Positions 8,496 through 17,336 of a DNA stretch of 64,000 nucleotides are shown piece by piece. Origin of the DNA: Rubrivivax sp. GTDB lineage: Bacteria; Pseudomonadota; Gammaproteobacteria; Burkholderiales; Burkholderiaceae_C. The notes below the pieces were generated by a model. That model worked only from the letters and a program-made list of their open reading frames with translations. It ran no database searches and had not been told where the DNA came from. Each line of letters starts with the position of its first letter. Position 1 is the stretch's first letter. Made by a program: the position numbers and the translations under genes. The stretch is from NCBI GenBank assembly GCA_004210455.1, contig SEFA01000010.1:55654-119653 (forward strand), in the 5' to 3' direction.

Positions 8496-10558
8496 GCAAG
8501 GCATTGGGTGACAAGAGCACCCTCGGCAACGACCTCGCGATGAGCTTCCTGGTGGTGGCGATCGTCGGGCTGATGATCCTGCCGCTGCCGACGGTGATGA
8601 TCGACAGCCTGCTGGCGGTCAATCTGGCGGTGAGCGTGCTGCTGCTGATGACCTCGCTGTTCATCCCGAACGCGGTGGCGCTGTCCTCGTTCCCGTCGCT
8701 GCTGCTGTTCACGACGCTGTTCCGGCTGTCGCTCAACATCGCGTCGACCAAGTCCATTTTGCTGCATGCCGACGCCGGTCACCTGATCGAGAGCTTCGGC
8801 GAACTGGTCGTGGGCGGCAACCTGGTCGTCGGCATCGTGGTGTTCCTGATCATCACGGTGGTGCAGTTCATCGTGATCTCCAAGGGCTCGGAGCGCGTGG
8901 CCGAGGTCGGCGCGCGCTTCACGCTGGACGCGATGCCGGGCAAGCAGATGAGCATCGACGCCGACCTGCGCGCGGGGCTGCTCACCGGCGACGAGGCGCG
9001 CCGCAAGCGCGCGCTGCTCGGCATGGAAAGCCAGATGCACGGCGGCATGGACGGCGCGATGAAGTTCGTCAAGGGCGACGCGATCGCGGGCCTGATCATC
9101 ACGCTGGTCAACATCCTGGCCGGCATCGTCGTCGGCATCATGTACCACGGCATGACCGCGGGCGAGGCGGCCAACCGCTTCGCCGTGCTGTCGATCGGCG
9201 ACGCGATGGTGTCGCAGATCCCGTCGCTGTTCATCTGCGTGGCGGCCGGCGTGCTCATCACCCGCGTGGCCGACGAGCATCAGAAGAAGCCGCGCTCGCT
9301 GGGCCAGGAGATCGTCGCGCAGATGACCGCCAACGTGCGGGCGATGTACCTGGCGGCGGGGCTGACGGTGGCCTTCGCGGCGATCCCCGGCTTCCCGTCG
9401 ATCCAGTTCCTGGCGCTGGGCGTCGGCCTGGCGCTGGCGGGCCGCTACCTGCAGCGCCAGCGCAAGAGCGGCGAGGCGCAGAGCGTCTCCGCGCCCATCG
9501 CCGCCCTGCAGCGCGAAGGCGCCAAGGGCGACGCGCCGTCCATCATGCAGGAGGCGCCGCATTTCTCGCGGCCGCTGGCCGTGCGCATGTCGCCGGCGCT
9601 GGCGGCGTTGCTGCTGCCGCACATGCTCGATCAGGCGGTCGAACGCGAGCGGCTCCAGCTGCAGTCGATGCTGGGCGTGCCCTTCCCCGGCGTCTGCATG
9701 TGGGTGGAGGCGACGCTGCAGGATCTTCGATTCGAGGTGCTGATCAACGACGTGCCGGTGCGTCACATCGAGCTGCCGGGCCGGCTGATGCTGGTGCCGT
9801 CGGCGCTGGCGGGCGAGCCGTGGGCGGCGTCGGCCGCGACACACGGTGCCCTGCTCGATCAACCCGATTCGCGCTGGCTGCCGCCCGCGCAGGTGCCCGA
9901 GGCCGAACGCGCGAAGTGCCTGGACATCGAGCAGGTGATGGCGCGCCAGGTCATGCTGCTGCTGCGCCGCAACGCGCACCAGTTCATGGGCGTGCAGGAG
10001 ATCCAGTGGATCGTCGACAAGGCGACGGCGGACTATCCGGGCCTGGTCGCCGAGGTGCAGAAGATCCTGCCGGTGCAGCGCATCGCCGAGGTGATGCGGC
10101 GGCTGCTCGAGGAGCAGGTGCCGATCCGCAACGTGCGCACCATCTTCGAGAGCCTCATCACCTGGGGCCCGAAGGAAAAGGACATGCTGCTGCTGACCGA
10201 GTACGTGCGCGGCGACCTCGGGCGCTACCTCGCGTTCGAGGCCAGCGGCGGACGCAACTACGTCTCGGCGATCCTGCTGGACGCGGGGGTCGAGCAGGCG
10301 ATCCGCCAGTGCATCAAGCCCACGCCGACGGGCAACTACCTGGCGATGCCGCCGGAGAGCGCCGCGGCCATCACCGAGAAGGTGATGCGCATCGCCGGCG
10401 AGTCGCCGGAAGCCGGTGTCGCGGTGATCACGTCGATGGACATCCGGCGCTACGTGAAGAAGATCATCGAGTCGCGGATGGAGGGACTGCGCGTCTACTC
10501 CTACCAGGAGCTGGGCAACCAGGTCGAGCTGCGGCCGCTGGGCCGTGTCGCGGCATGA
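8492..10558 (+). CDS. hrcV: T3SS export gate protein HrcV (SctV)
   Basis: 688 residues from ATG 8492, which overlaps the hrcU stop by 4 nt. FHIPEP/SctV family: about eight membrane segments in the first 340 residues, then a large cytoplasmic domain that forms the nonameric ring binding chaperone-substrate complexes. Recognisable family stretches include FRLSLNIASTKSILLHADAG and the FHIPEP-equivalent loop ending in MPGKQMSIDADLRAG. The length is normal. Only the last 689 codons of the long frame are real coding sequence; the upstream part is a shadow of hrcU and the acetyltransferase. Confidence 0.97.
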   Translation: MSKALGDKSTLGNDLAMSFLVVAIVGLMILPLPTVMIDSLLAVNLAVSVLLLMTSLFIPNAVALSSFPSLLLFTTLFRLSLNIASTKSILLHADAGHLIESFGELVVGGNLVVGIVVFLIITVVQFIVISKGSERVAEVGARFTLDAMPGKQMSIDADLRAGLLTGDEARRKRALLGMESQMHGGMDGAMKFVKGDAIAGLIITLVNILAGIVVGIMYHGMTAGEAANRFAVLSIGDAMVSQIPSLFICVAAGVLITRVADEHQKKPRSLGQEIVAQMTANVRAMYLAAGLTVAFAAIPGFPSIQFLALGVGLALAGRYLQRQRKSGEAQSVSAPIAALQREGAKGDAPSIMQEAPHFSRPLAVRMSPALAALLLPHMLDQAVERERLQLQSMLGVPFPGVCMWVEATLQDLRFEVLINDVPVRHIELPGRLMLVPSALAGEPWAASAATHGALLDQPDSRWLPPAQVPEAERAKCLDIEQVMARQVMLLLRRNAHQFMGVQEIQWIVDKATADYPGLVAEVQKILPVQRIAEVMRRLLEEQVPIRNVRTIFESLITWGPKEKDMLLLTEYVRGDLGRYLAFEASGGRNYVSAILLDAGVEQAIRQCIKPTPTGNYLAMPPESAAAITEKVMRIAGESPEAGVAVITSMDIRRYVKKIIESRMEGLRVYSYQELGNQVELRPLGRVAA

Positions 10559-10588
10559 TCCCGGTGAGCAGCGCGTGACCGGACGATC

Positions 10589-11380
10589 ATGAGCGACGAA
10601 GAGATCCGCCGCATCCGGCGCCTCGTCGTCGCGGACCCGCAGATCCCGCCGCTGCCGGTGGACGCGCGTCAGGTGGAGCGCTTCCATCGCGCACTCGGCG
10701 CCGTGCGTCGGGCGACGTCGTCGACCGACGCCGGTCTTGAAGCGTCGACATCGGCACCGCCGCCGCCGCCGGAGCCTGCCGCTTCCCCTCGCCCCGAGGC
10801 GACGCACGCCTCGGTCGCGGCCATCGCCGCGCCGTCGCGCGAGCGCATCGACCGGACGGAACGCCCGGATCGGCAGGAGCGGAAGGACAGCGGATCTCCG
10901 GCGCGCAAGAAAGAGTCTTCCCGACACGACGGCGCCCTCCTCGTCGACGGTCAACGCCCGCGTCCTCCGGTCCCGGGCGCGGCGGAGGCTGGCGCACGCG
11001 AGGCCGGCGAGGCGCAGGAGGCCGACGCCGATCAGGACCTCGCGCTCGACACGGTCACCGCGCCGCCGATGCCGATCCCGCACGTGGCCTGGACGCCGCT
11101 GCCCGAGGGCTGGGAGCGCGAGCTCGCCGACACGGTCGCGACGCTGTGCCGCAGCAGCGAACCCGCCTTCCACAGCTGGACCATCCAGGTGCCGGTGGAC
11201 GCCGAGACCCTGCCCCACACCGAGCTGCGCCTGTCGTTTTCGCCTCACCAACTGACGCTTCGCTTCAGCACGCAGTCGACGCGCTCGCTCGCCCTAATTT
11301 CGGCCCACCAGTCGCAGCTGCGCGCGTTGCTGGTCCGCGCGCTGCCCGGCGACCGGCACATCGAGATCGACATCACATGA
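10589..11380 (+). CDS. hpaP: T3SS needle-length/substrate switch protein HpaP (SctP)
   Basis: 263 residues. The N-terminal about 150 residues are Pro/Arg/Ala-rich and probably disordered; the C-terminal domain (about 165-263) has the SctP-type beta-rich fold with EGWERELADTVATLC at its start and LRLSFSPHQLTLRFST later. Located between hrcV and hrcQ exactly as in Xanthomonas and Ralstonia, where HpaP controls needle or pilus length and early versus late substrate secretion. It overlaps hrcQ by ATGA. Sequence similarity in this family is weak, so position is a large part of the assignment. Confidence 0.85.
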   Translation: MSDEEIRRIRRLVVADPQIPPLPVDARQVERFHRALGAVRRATSSTDAGLEASTSAPPPPPEPAASPRPEATHASVAAIAAPSRERIDRTERPDRQERKDSGSPARKKESSRHDGALLVDGQRPRPPVPGAAEAGAREAGEAQEADADQDLALDTVTAPPMPIPHVAWTPLPEGWERELADTVATLCRSSEPAFHSWTIQVPVDAETLPHTELRLSFSPHQLTLRFSTQSTRSLALISAHQSQLRALLVRALPGDRHIEIDIT

Positions 11381-12477
11381 ACCGGCCGACCTCCCCCGCC
11401 TCGACGCCCCCCGCGAACGCCGCCGGCGCTGCCATCGCCGCTACGGACATGCACACGGACACGGCGACGCTCGCAGGACGGTTGCCTGCGATGAGCGCGG
11501 AGGACGCGTCGCTCTCCCGTGTGGCGCACGATGCGCGCTTTGCCGACTGGCTGCGCGGCACGCTCCAGCACGCGGGCATCGGCATCGCCCGGCAGCGCGA
11601 AGCGATGCCGTGGCGGCTCACGGTCGAATCGATCCACGGGCGCTTCCAACTCGGACTCGACGCCGTCGATTCGCCGGCGCTGCTGCTCGCCTGCGCGCAC
11701 CAGCCGCGCGACACCGCCTGCGCCGTCGTCACGCTGCTGCTCGCGGGCTGGGCCGAAGCCTTCGCGCCGCTGCTTGGCGCGCTGCGCGTCGTCGATATCG
11801 AGCCGCTGGACGGCGTTCCTGCGAGCGCATCGCCGCGTCTCGTTCCCATCGTGCTCGGCGGCGCCATGCCCGTCGCGCTGCTGGACGCCGATCCGGCGGT
11901 GCTGGAACGCGTGCTCGTCACCGTCGCCGCGTCCGGCGTCGATCTCAGCCCGCTGGCGGGACTGCCGGTGCGTCCGATGATCCGTCTGTTCACGCGCGCC
12001 CTGCCGCTCGAGGCGCTGCGCGGCCTGCGGGCGGGCGACACCATCCTCACCGGCGGCCAGCCGGCGCTGCTGCGCTGCGGCGTCGGGCGCGCGCTGCGCG
12101 CCACCCTTCACATCGATCCCCAGGAGTTCACCGTGCACCTTGCCGAGCCGCCCGCCATTTCCGACGACCCGGCCGCCTTCGAGGCCGCGCCTGCCTCCGC
12201 GGAGAGCGCCGAGGCGCCGCAGTCCGCCGGCTCGCTGGACCAGCTGCAGCTGCCGGTCGCCTTCGAGCTGGACACCGCGCGCGTCAGCCTGGCCGAGCTG
12301 GCCAGCATGCAGCCGGGTTATGCCGTCGAGCTCGACGTGCCGCTGCGCGAGGCCACGGTGCGCCTGGTCTGCCACGGCCGCACGCTGGGCACGGGACAGC
12401 TGATCGCCATCGGCGACCACCTCGGCGTGCGCATCACCCGGCTGGAGTTCGCGCATGACGCCCCTGCAGCACGCTGA
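11377..12477 (+). CDS. hrcQ: T3SS cytoplasmic ring/sorting platform protein HrcQ (SctQ)
   Basis: 366 residues from ATG 11377, overlapping the hpaP stop. The C-terminal SpoA domain is clear at about 285-360 (LDQLQLPVAFELDTARVSLA and GTGQLIAIGDHLGVRITRL). The N-terminal domain binds the ATPase complex through HrcL in this family. It is a single full-length gene, not the split hrcQA/hrcQB found in Pseudomonas syringae, which fits a Hrp2-type system. hrcR starts 23 bp before its stop. Confidence 0.95.
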   Translation: MNRPTSPASTPPANAAGAAIAATDMHTDTATLAGRLPAMSAEDASLSRVAHDARFADWLRGTLQHAGIGIARQREAMPWRLTVESIHGRFQLGLDAVDSPALLLACAHQPRDTACAVVTLLLAGWAEAFAPLLGALRVVDIEPLDGVPASASPRLVPIVLGGAMPVALLDADPAVLERVLVTVAASGVDLSPLAGLPVRPMIRLFTRALPLEALRGLRAGDTILTGGQPALLRCGVGRALRATLHIDPQEFTVHLAEPPAISDDPAAFEAAPASAESAEAPQSAGSLDQLQLPVAFELDTARVSLAELASMQPGYAVELDVPLREATVRLVCHGRTLGTGQLIAIGDHLGVRITRLEFAHDAPAAR

Positions 12478-13123
12478 TCCGGTTGCGCTCTTCCTGGTGC
12501 TGCTGGCGCTGGCGGCGCTGCCGTTCGCGGCCATGGTGGTCACCTCGTACACCAAGATCTCGATCGTGCTGGGCCTGCTGCGCAATGCGATCGGCGTGCA
12601 GCAGGTGCCCCCGAACATGGTGCTCAACGGCGTGGCGATCATCATCTCCTGCTACATCATGGCGCCGGTCTTCATCGAGGCCACCAAGGGCATGAGCGCG
12701 GCCTCAAGTGCCTCAGGCGGCGGCGGTTCCAGCACGCAGACGCTGATGGAAGCGGCGAACTCGGCGCGCGAGCCTTTCCGCAAGTTCCTCGACAAACACG
12801 CCGAGGAGCGCGAGAAGCAGTTCTTCCTGAAGTCGGCGGCCATCATCTGGCCGGCGGACCAGGCCGCGGCGCTGAAGAAGGACGACCTGATCGTGCTCGC
12901 GCCGGCCTTCCTGCTGAGCGAGCTGACGGCGGCCTTCCGCATCGGCTTCCTGCTCTACCTGGCCTTCATCGTGATCGACATCGTCATCGCCAACGTGCTG
13001 CTGGCGATGGGCCTGTCGCAGGTGACGCCGACCAACGTCGCCATCCCGTTCAAGCTGCTGCTCTTCGTCACGATGGACGGCTGGTCGCGGCTGGTGCACG
13101 GGCTGGTGCTGACCTACCGCTGA
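12455..13123 (+). CDS. hrcR: T3SS export apparatus membrane protein HrcR (SctR)
   Basis: 222 residues, FliP/SctR family. The membrane helices follow the family pattern, with the signature TSYTKISIVLGLLRNAIGVQ near residue 30 and TPTNVAIPFKLLLFVTMDGW near the C-terminus. Between helices 2 and 3 a small Ser/Gly-rich insertion (about residues 80-92) is present. With HrcS and HrcT it forms the export gate in the inner membrane. It overlaps hrcQ and is followed 7 nt later by hrcS, so translational coupling is likely. Confidence 0.97.
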   Translation: MTPLQHADPVALFLVLLALAALPFAAMVVTSYTKISIVLGLLRNAIGVQQVPPNMVLNGVAIIISCYIMAPVFIEATKGMSAASSASGGGGSSTQTLMEAANSAREPFRKFLDKHAEEREKQFFLKSAAIIWPADQAAALKKDDLIVLAPAFLLSELTAAFRIGFLLYLAFIVIDIVIANVLLAMGLSQVTPTNVAIPFKLLLFVTMDGWSRLVHGLVLTYR

Positions 13124-13130
13124 GGCCGCG

Positions 13131-13394
13131 ATGAACTATGACGTGGTGGTGCAGCTGACCTCCGAGGCGCTGATGATGTGCGTGATGCTGTCGCTGCCGG
13201 CGGTGGTCGTGTCGGCGCTGATCGGGCTGATCGTGTCCTTCTTCCAGGCGATCACCTCGCTGCAGGATTCGAGCATCTCGCAGGGCATCAAGCTGCTGGC
13301 GGTGACGGGCGTGGTCGTGGTGACGGCGCCCTGGGCGGGGTCCACGCTGATGAAGTTCAGCGAGAACCTGTTCACCGCGGTGTTCCAGAAATGA
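13131..13394 (+). CDS. hrcS: T3SS export apparatus membrane protein HrcS (SctS)
   Basis: 87 residues with two membrane helices, FliQ/SctS family, normal length. The loop motif ISFFQAITSLQDSSIS-like (here VSFFQAITSLQDSSIS) is typical. It starts 7 nt after hrcR and overlaps the next gene by ATGA. It completes the R-S-T gate together with hrcT, which is encoded separately on the minus strand. Confidence 0.97.
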   Translation: MNYDVVVQLTSEALMMCVMLSLPAVVVSALIGLIVSFFQAITSLQDSSISQGIKLLAVTGVVVVTAPWAGSTLMKFSENLFTAVFQK

Positions 13395-14269
13395 AGCTCG
13401 ACCGCGCGCATCAGGGCGCCGAGGCCCAGCAGGCGCGGGAAGCGCAGGAGGCCGCGGGCAAGGGGCAGGCGCGCGGCAGTGGCTCGTCCGGCTACGCGGG
13501 CGGCATGCACAAGGGCAATGCGTACCGGCATGCGCCGCGCGCGCAGATGCCGGCGCGGCGCAACACCGGCCCGGCGCCCAAGCCACGGCCGCGTCCGCCA
13601 TCGAACGGCGTGCAGGGGGCGCATCACGAGGACGAGCATCCGCAGATGCCGATGGACGATCCGCGCCAGATGGCGGCGGGCGGACTCGGCCAGAACACGA
13701 TGCAGCCCGTGCAGGGCACCGGCGGCAAGCAACAGAAGCCCGATGCGGGCGAGCGTCAGGAGAAGGGCTCGATGAGCTCGCCGCCGCGTGCGCGCATGCC
13801 GCCTCCGCCGCCCGAGGTCCGCGAAGGCGCGGCCCTGCGGCGCAGCGCGTTGCCGGCGGCGGTGATGCTGCGCGCGGCGCCGACGCCGGAGGGCAAACCG
13901 CCGGGGGTGCTGCTCGATGCGCTGGCATCGCTGTACTTCAAGGGCGGCGGTGCCGGCATTCCGATGGGCGCGATGCGGATGGCGGCGATGACGGCGGTGG
14001 CGCGTCACCTGCCGGCGGACGCAATGCCATCGCTGTCCGACGTCAAGGCGGCGGCGGTCGCCTGGTGCGCGGCGAACGGGCCGCCCCCGTCGGCGACCGA
14101 GGCCCAGAAGAACGCCAACCTGCTGTTCCCGCTCAATGGCCTGCGCGCCCTCTTCCGTCCGCTGGACGCCTTGCGCGACGGCGCGGAGATCCGCAGCAGC
14201 CAGCTGCAACGCGCGTTGACGCCGCCCGCGGCCGTCGAGGCCTTCCTCAACAAGGGTTCCCCGTCATGA
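13391..14269 (+). CDS. hpaA: HpaA-like T3SS control/secreted protein (positional assignment)
   Basis: 292 residues from ATG 13391, overlapping the hrcS stop. The first about 155 residues are Gln/Gly/Pro/Arg-rich and probably disordered, with a short proline run (about residues 135-141). The C-terminal half is compact and helical (from about LPAAVMLRAAPTPEGKPPG to the end). In Xanthomonas and Ralstonia the gene after hrcS is hpaA, a secreted protein that controls export together with the chaperone HpaB, and here the next gene is an HpaB-like chaperone. I see no strong conserved motif, so the name rests mainly on gene order. Confidence 0.6.
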   Translation: MKLDRAHQGAEAQQAREAQEAAGKGQARGSGSSGYAGGMHKGNAYRHAPRAQMPARRNTGPAPKPRPRPPSNGVQGAHHEDEHPQMPMDDPRQMAAGGLGQNTMQPVQGTGGKQQKPDAGERQEKGSMSSPPRARMPPPPPEVREGAALRRSALPAAVMLRAAPTPEGKPPGVLLDALASLYFKGGGAGIPMGAMRMAAMTAVARHLPADAMPSLSDVKAAAVAWCAANGPPPSATEAQKNANLLFPLNGLRALFRPLDALRDGAEIRSSQLQRALTPPAAVEAFLNKGSPS

Positions 14270-14721
14270 GCATCGAGCACTACCAACACCTGATCGTCGG
14301 CCTGTGCGAAGCGGTGGGACTGCCCGATGCGGAGACGGCGCTCTCGCGCAGCGCGATCGAGGTGGAAGGCTTCGAGGTGCTGCTCGGCTACTACGACAAC
14401 GACCCCGAGGCGCTGTACCTCAACTTCACCTTCGGGAGCGTGACCTCGGGGCGCAGCCTGCGCGTGTACCGGCTGATGCTGGAAGCCAACCTGAGCCTGT
14501 ACGCGCAGGACCAGGCGCAGCTCGGCCTGGACGCGGATTCAGGCGTGGTGCTGCTGGTGGTGCGGGTGCCGATGCTGGACGGCGTCGACGGGGCCTACCT
14601 CGCCGACACCATCAACCACTACATCGAACACGGCCGCTACTGGCGCGAGAACATCCTGCTCGCCGAAGACGAGATGTTCGAGAGCTTGTCGCTGGGGGAG
14701 TACACGTGGATGAGGGCATGA
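14266..14721 (+). CDS. hpaB: CesT-type T3SS chaperone, HpaB-like
   Basis: 151 residues, acidic, from ATG 14266 overlapping the upstream stop. The fold pattern is that of class I T3SS chaperones: N-terminal helix (YQHLIVGLCEAVGLPDAE), beta strands including EVLLGYYDNDPEALYLNFTF, and a C-terminal helix after about residue 100. HpaB is the general effector exit chaperone of Hrp2 systems and is usually encoded beside hpaA. It is the last gene of the plus-strand operon; the next gene is convergent. Confidence 0.82.
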   Translation: MSIEHYQHLIVGLCEAVGLPDAETALSRSAIEVEGFEVLLGYYDNDPEALYLNFTFGSVTSGRSLRVYRLMLEANLSLYAQDQAQLGLDADSGVVLLVVRVPMLDGVDGAYLADTINHYIEHGRYWRENILLAEDEMFESLSLGEYTWMRA

Positions 14722-14857
14722 GCCGTCACGGGCGCGCGAACTCTGAAGCGCAGCAACGCGGTGAGATGCTCGCATGCGAATCGGACACGGTATCGGTTGG
14801 GCGGAATCCATCGGCTCAATTCGCCCGCTGCGCGCGCAAGCCTCTCCTCGACTTTCG

Positions 14858-15334
14858 TTATTCGTCTGACGCTGGCTTCACGAGGTTCGGGAAAACCTCA
14901 ACGCCGATGCTAACTCCCAGCTTTGCTGCGAGTGGCAACGCATCCAGCGAAAGCGTGTCGCCGATATTTATCGCTCCAGGCAATTGGACGATGATTTGCA
15001 AATCACCTCCCGACGCTCGCATGTGAGAAACAAAGTCCTGCTTCTCTTGAAGCCATAACAGCACGTCGTAGATTTCATCGAAGAACAGCCGCTTGCCTTC
15101 TGTCCAAGAAGTAAGACTCCACATCATGCTTTGGGTGAAATCACGCTCACCAGCATTCCAGTAATGGTGTGGCTCCATGCCAAGGGCTTCGCTCACTTCT
15201 CTCACGAGAAGGGTCGGATGTCTGATGAGCAAACGGACGCTGTAGTAATACGCAAGTTCCCCGTCACCTTGCATTCCTATTTTCTGCATCGCTGCCGTCC
15301 CTTGAGGTGTGCCAGCGAACTGGCCATCCGTCAC
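14858..15334 (-). CDS. DUF4279 family protein, immunity-like
   Basis: 158 residues from a GTG directly after the stop of the upstream gene (TGAGTG), so translation is coupled. From about residue 26 the protein matches the DUF4279 pattern: YYYSVRLLIRH strand, then LVREVSEALGMEPHHYWNAGE, an SMMWSLTSW motif, a helix, and a C-terminal beta segment. DUF4279 proteins are often found as immunity proteins or in toxin neighbourhoods. This gene and its partner are visibly less GC-rich than the flanking T3SS genes, which suggests recent acquisition. No toxin gene is adjacent. Confidence 0.8.
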   Translation of the reverse strand: MTDGQFAGTPQGTAAMQKIGMQGDGELAYYYSVRLLIRHPTLLVREVSEALGMEPHHYWNAGERDFTQSMMWSLTSWTEGKRLFFDEIYDVLLWLQEKQDFVSHMRASGGDLQIIVQLPGAINIGDTLSLDALPLAAKLGVSIGVEVFPNLVKPASDE

Positions 15335-15721
15335 TCAACCTATGAAGGAGCCCAAGTCATCGACCCGGCTTGAACGATCAGCCGCCTGAAACGATTCCTC
15401 CGCCCTTTTTGTCCGATCGAGAACATGGGTGCGTCCCAGCACCGTTTCCCCGAGTAGCAGAAGAACGACCGGACTGGCGGGCCTCCGCGCTGAGGATGCT
15501 TCCAGAGCGTGCTCCAACTCTTCAGCGGTATCAGCATCGACGACGCGCAGTGCAAACAGGCGCGTCTTGTACTCCATATCCCATGCAATGGCCTGGTAGT
15601 GAAAGATGATGCCGGCTGCCGTGCGCGCAAGTCCTCTGAGGGGACCGTCGTACCAATCGACGACGACATCGGATGAAATCATGTCCACCCTGATGTCGAA
15701 GGACGCGAGATCAACTTTCAT
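15335..15721 (-). CDS. Hypothetical protein paired with the DUF4279 gene
   Basis: 128 residues if ATG 15721 is used; an upstream in-frame start at 15808 would add 29 poorly ordered residues. The protein begins MKVDLASFDIRVDMISSDVV and continues with VVDWYDGPLRGLARTAAGIIFHYQAIAWD, an alternating alpha/beta pattern of small immunity-like proteins, and ends in a charged tail. I do not recognise the family. It is coupled to the DUF4279 gene and shares its lower GC content. Both lie downstream of hrcT, between the two T3SS operons. Confidence 0.65.
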   Translation of the reverse strand: MKVDLASFDIRVDMISSDVVVDWYDGPLRGLARTAAGIIFHYQAIAWDMEYKTRLFALRVVDADTAEELEHALEASSARRPASPVVLLLLGETVLGRTHVLDRTKRAEESFQAADRSSRVDDLGSFIG

Positions 15722-15829
15722 CTGAGTATGTCGATGGACCGTTGCAGCGCGTATTAGAGCGGCGTGGTGCCCTTCGCCACTGGATGCTGACCTCGCGTCG
15801 CAATGCAACGATGACCAACGGCGCGGATG

Positions 15830-16771
15830 TTAATCCGGCTGGCTCCCCGTGGAATCGGGCGGCGTCACGGCTCCCACCGACGCCGCCACCGCAGGCGGAT
15901 TGACCGTCGCGCTCGAAGCCGCAGTGGCCGCTGGCGGCCACGCCTTCGCCACCTCCGCCGCCCTCGCCCACTTCGCCATCTCCGCCGACAGGTTCTGCAT
16001 CGACAGCGCCGGACGGACCTGATCGAAGAACACCGCCACCAGCAGCGACAGCAGCGCGATCGCGACCGCGCCCTTCACCGGCTGCGCCAGGTTGTTGGGC
16101 TCCAGCTTCTCCGCCGTCTTCGACAGGATGCCGAAGCCCAGGTCGATCAGCATCAGCACCAGCAGCGCCGGCGCGGCGATCTTGATCATCAGCTCCAGGT
16201 AATGCCCCGTCTGCACGCGGACGAAGTCCTCCAGGATCGTCGACCACGCCGGCGACAGGCTGCCGATCGGCCACCAGTGGAAGGAGTCGAACAGGATGCC
16301 CGTGAGCATCAGCATCCCGCCCAGCAGGTAGAAGCCGGTGATCGCCAGTTGCGACAGCAGGTTGCCGATCGGCGTGCTCTGCTCGCCGCTGAGCGGGTTG
16401 GTCTGCTGGACGTTGTTGTAGCCGGCCTGGTTGTCGATCAGGACCCCCACGCCCTCCGCCACCCAGAACACCGTCGAGGCCGCGAAGCCGAGCACAACGC
16501 CGATCAGCGCCTCCTTGGCGATCGTGGCCACCAGCTGCACCATGTCCATGCCGTGCACCAGACCCGCCGGCTGCCCCCATGCGATGAACAGCGCCAGACA
16601 GATGCACACGCCGTTGCGGATCGGGCCCTGCAGCACCTGGTCCGTCGTCGCCGGCAGCACCAGGAACACCGCGTAGACGCGCAGCAGGCACACCGCCAGC
16701 AGCATCACGCCGTCCTGCAGCGTCGATCCGAAACCGATCACCCCGGCGAAGGTGTTGAACATCTCGTTCAT
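15830..16771 (-). CDS. hrcT: T3SS export apparatus membrane protein HrcT (SctT)
   Basis: 313 residues from ATG 16771, overlapping the hrpB7 stop by ATGA. FliR/SctT family with about six membrane segments; typical stretches are LLAVCLLRVYAVFLVLPATT and IDNQAGYNNVQQTNPLSGEQ. The C-terminal about 55 residues are Ala/Pro-rich and longer than usual for the family. This is the last gene of the long minus-strand hrcC operon. Confidence 0.96.
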   Translation of the reverse strand: MNEMFNTFAGVIGFGSTLQDGVMLLAVCLLRVYAVFLVLPATTDQVLQGPIRNGVCICLALFIAWGQPAGLVHGMDMVQLVATIAKEALIGVVLGFAASTVFWVAEGVGVLIDNQAGYNNVQQTNPLSGEQSTPIGNLLSQLAITGFYLLGGMLMLTGILFDSFHWWPIGSLSPAWSTILEDFVRVQTGHYLELMIKIAAPALLVLMLIDLGFGILSKTAEKLEPNNLAQPVKGAVAIALLSLLVAVFFDQVRPALSMQNLSAEMAKWARAAEVAKAWPPAATAASSATVNPPAVAASVGAVTPPDSTGSQPD

Positions 16772-17313
16772 GCGCCCGCCTCCGCACCCAGCGCCGATCG
16801 CTCCGCCCGCGCCGCCGCTTCGGTCGCGCGCCGCTGTGCGACACGGCGCGCGACCGCGGCCTCCTCGCTCTCTTCGTCCTGCGTGTCCTCGGCCTCCTGG
16901 TCGATCTCGACCAGGCGCTTGCGGCGTCGTTCCTCGAGCTGTTCGATCTGCTGCTCCGCACGCTGCAGGACCTGCTTCGCGGCCAGCACACGAGCCTCGG
17001 CCTGCGCCACTTGCGTCGTCGCCGTCCGCACGCCCTCCTCCGCTTGACGGACCAGGTCTTGCAGGCCTTCGCGAACGTAGGTCAACGTGACCGCGTCTTG
17101 CGGGTTGAACGACTCTGACGTCGCGAGCGCCTCGATCTTGGCCGCGCAGGACTCCTCGTCCGCGACGCAGCCCTCGTGCCGCGCCACTGCGGCCTGATGC
17201 GTGCCCACGGCCGCGTCGCGCTGCGCGGTCTCGGCCTTGACCTGCAGCTCCATCGGTTCGAGCCGACGGCGCTTGGCCCACAACAGCAATTTGAGCGAGC
17301 GCAGGTCTTTCAT
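16768..17313 (-). CDS. hrpB7: T3SS central stalk protein HrpB7 (SctO)
   Basis: 181 residues from ATG 17313 (a TTG directly before it is a less likely start). An almost entirely helical, Gln/Glu/Ala/Arg-rich coiled-coil protein, as expected for SctO, which forms the stalk between the ATPase and the export gate. It sits between hrcN and hrcT, the standard Hrp2 order. Family sequence conservation is low, so the call depends on size, coiled-coil character and position. Confidence 0.85.
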   Translation of the reverse strand: MKDLRSLKLLLWAKRRRLEPMELQVKAETAQRDAAVGTHQAAVARHEGCVADEESCAAKIEALATSESFNPQDAVTLTYVREGLQDLVRQAEEGVRTATTQVAQAEARVLAAKQVLQRAEQQIEQLEERRRKRLVEIDQEAEDTQDEESEEAAVARRVAQRRATEAAARAERSALGAEAGA

Positions 17314-17336
17314 CAACCGTTCTACCGCTTAACCGC

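Noticed and set aside
8471..11251. A 926-codon minus-strand open frame across hrcV and hpaP
   Set aside because: Shadow of hrcV; Arg/His-rich composition with no family resemblance.
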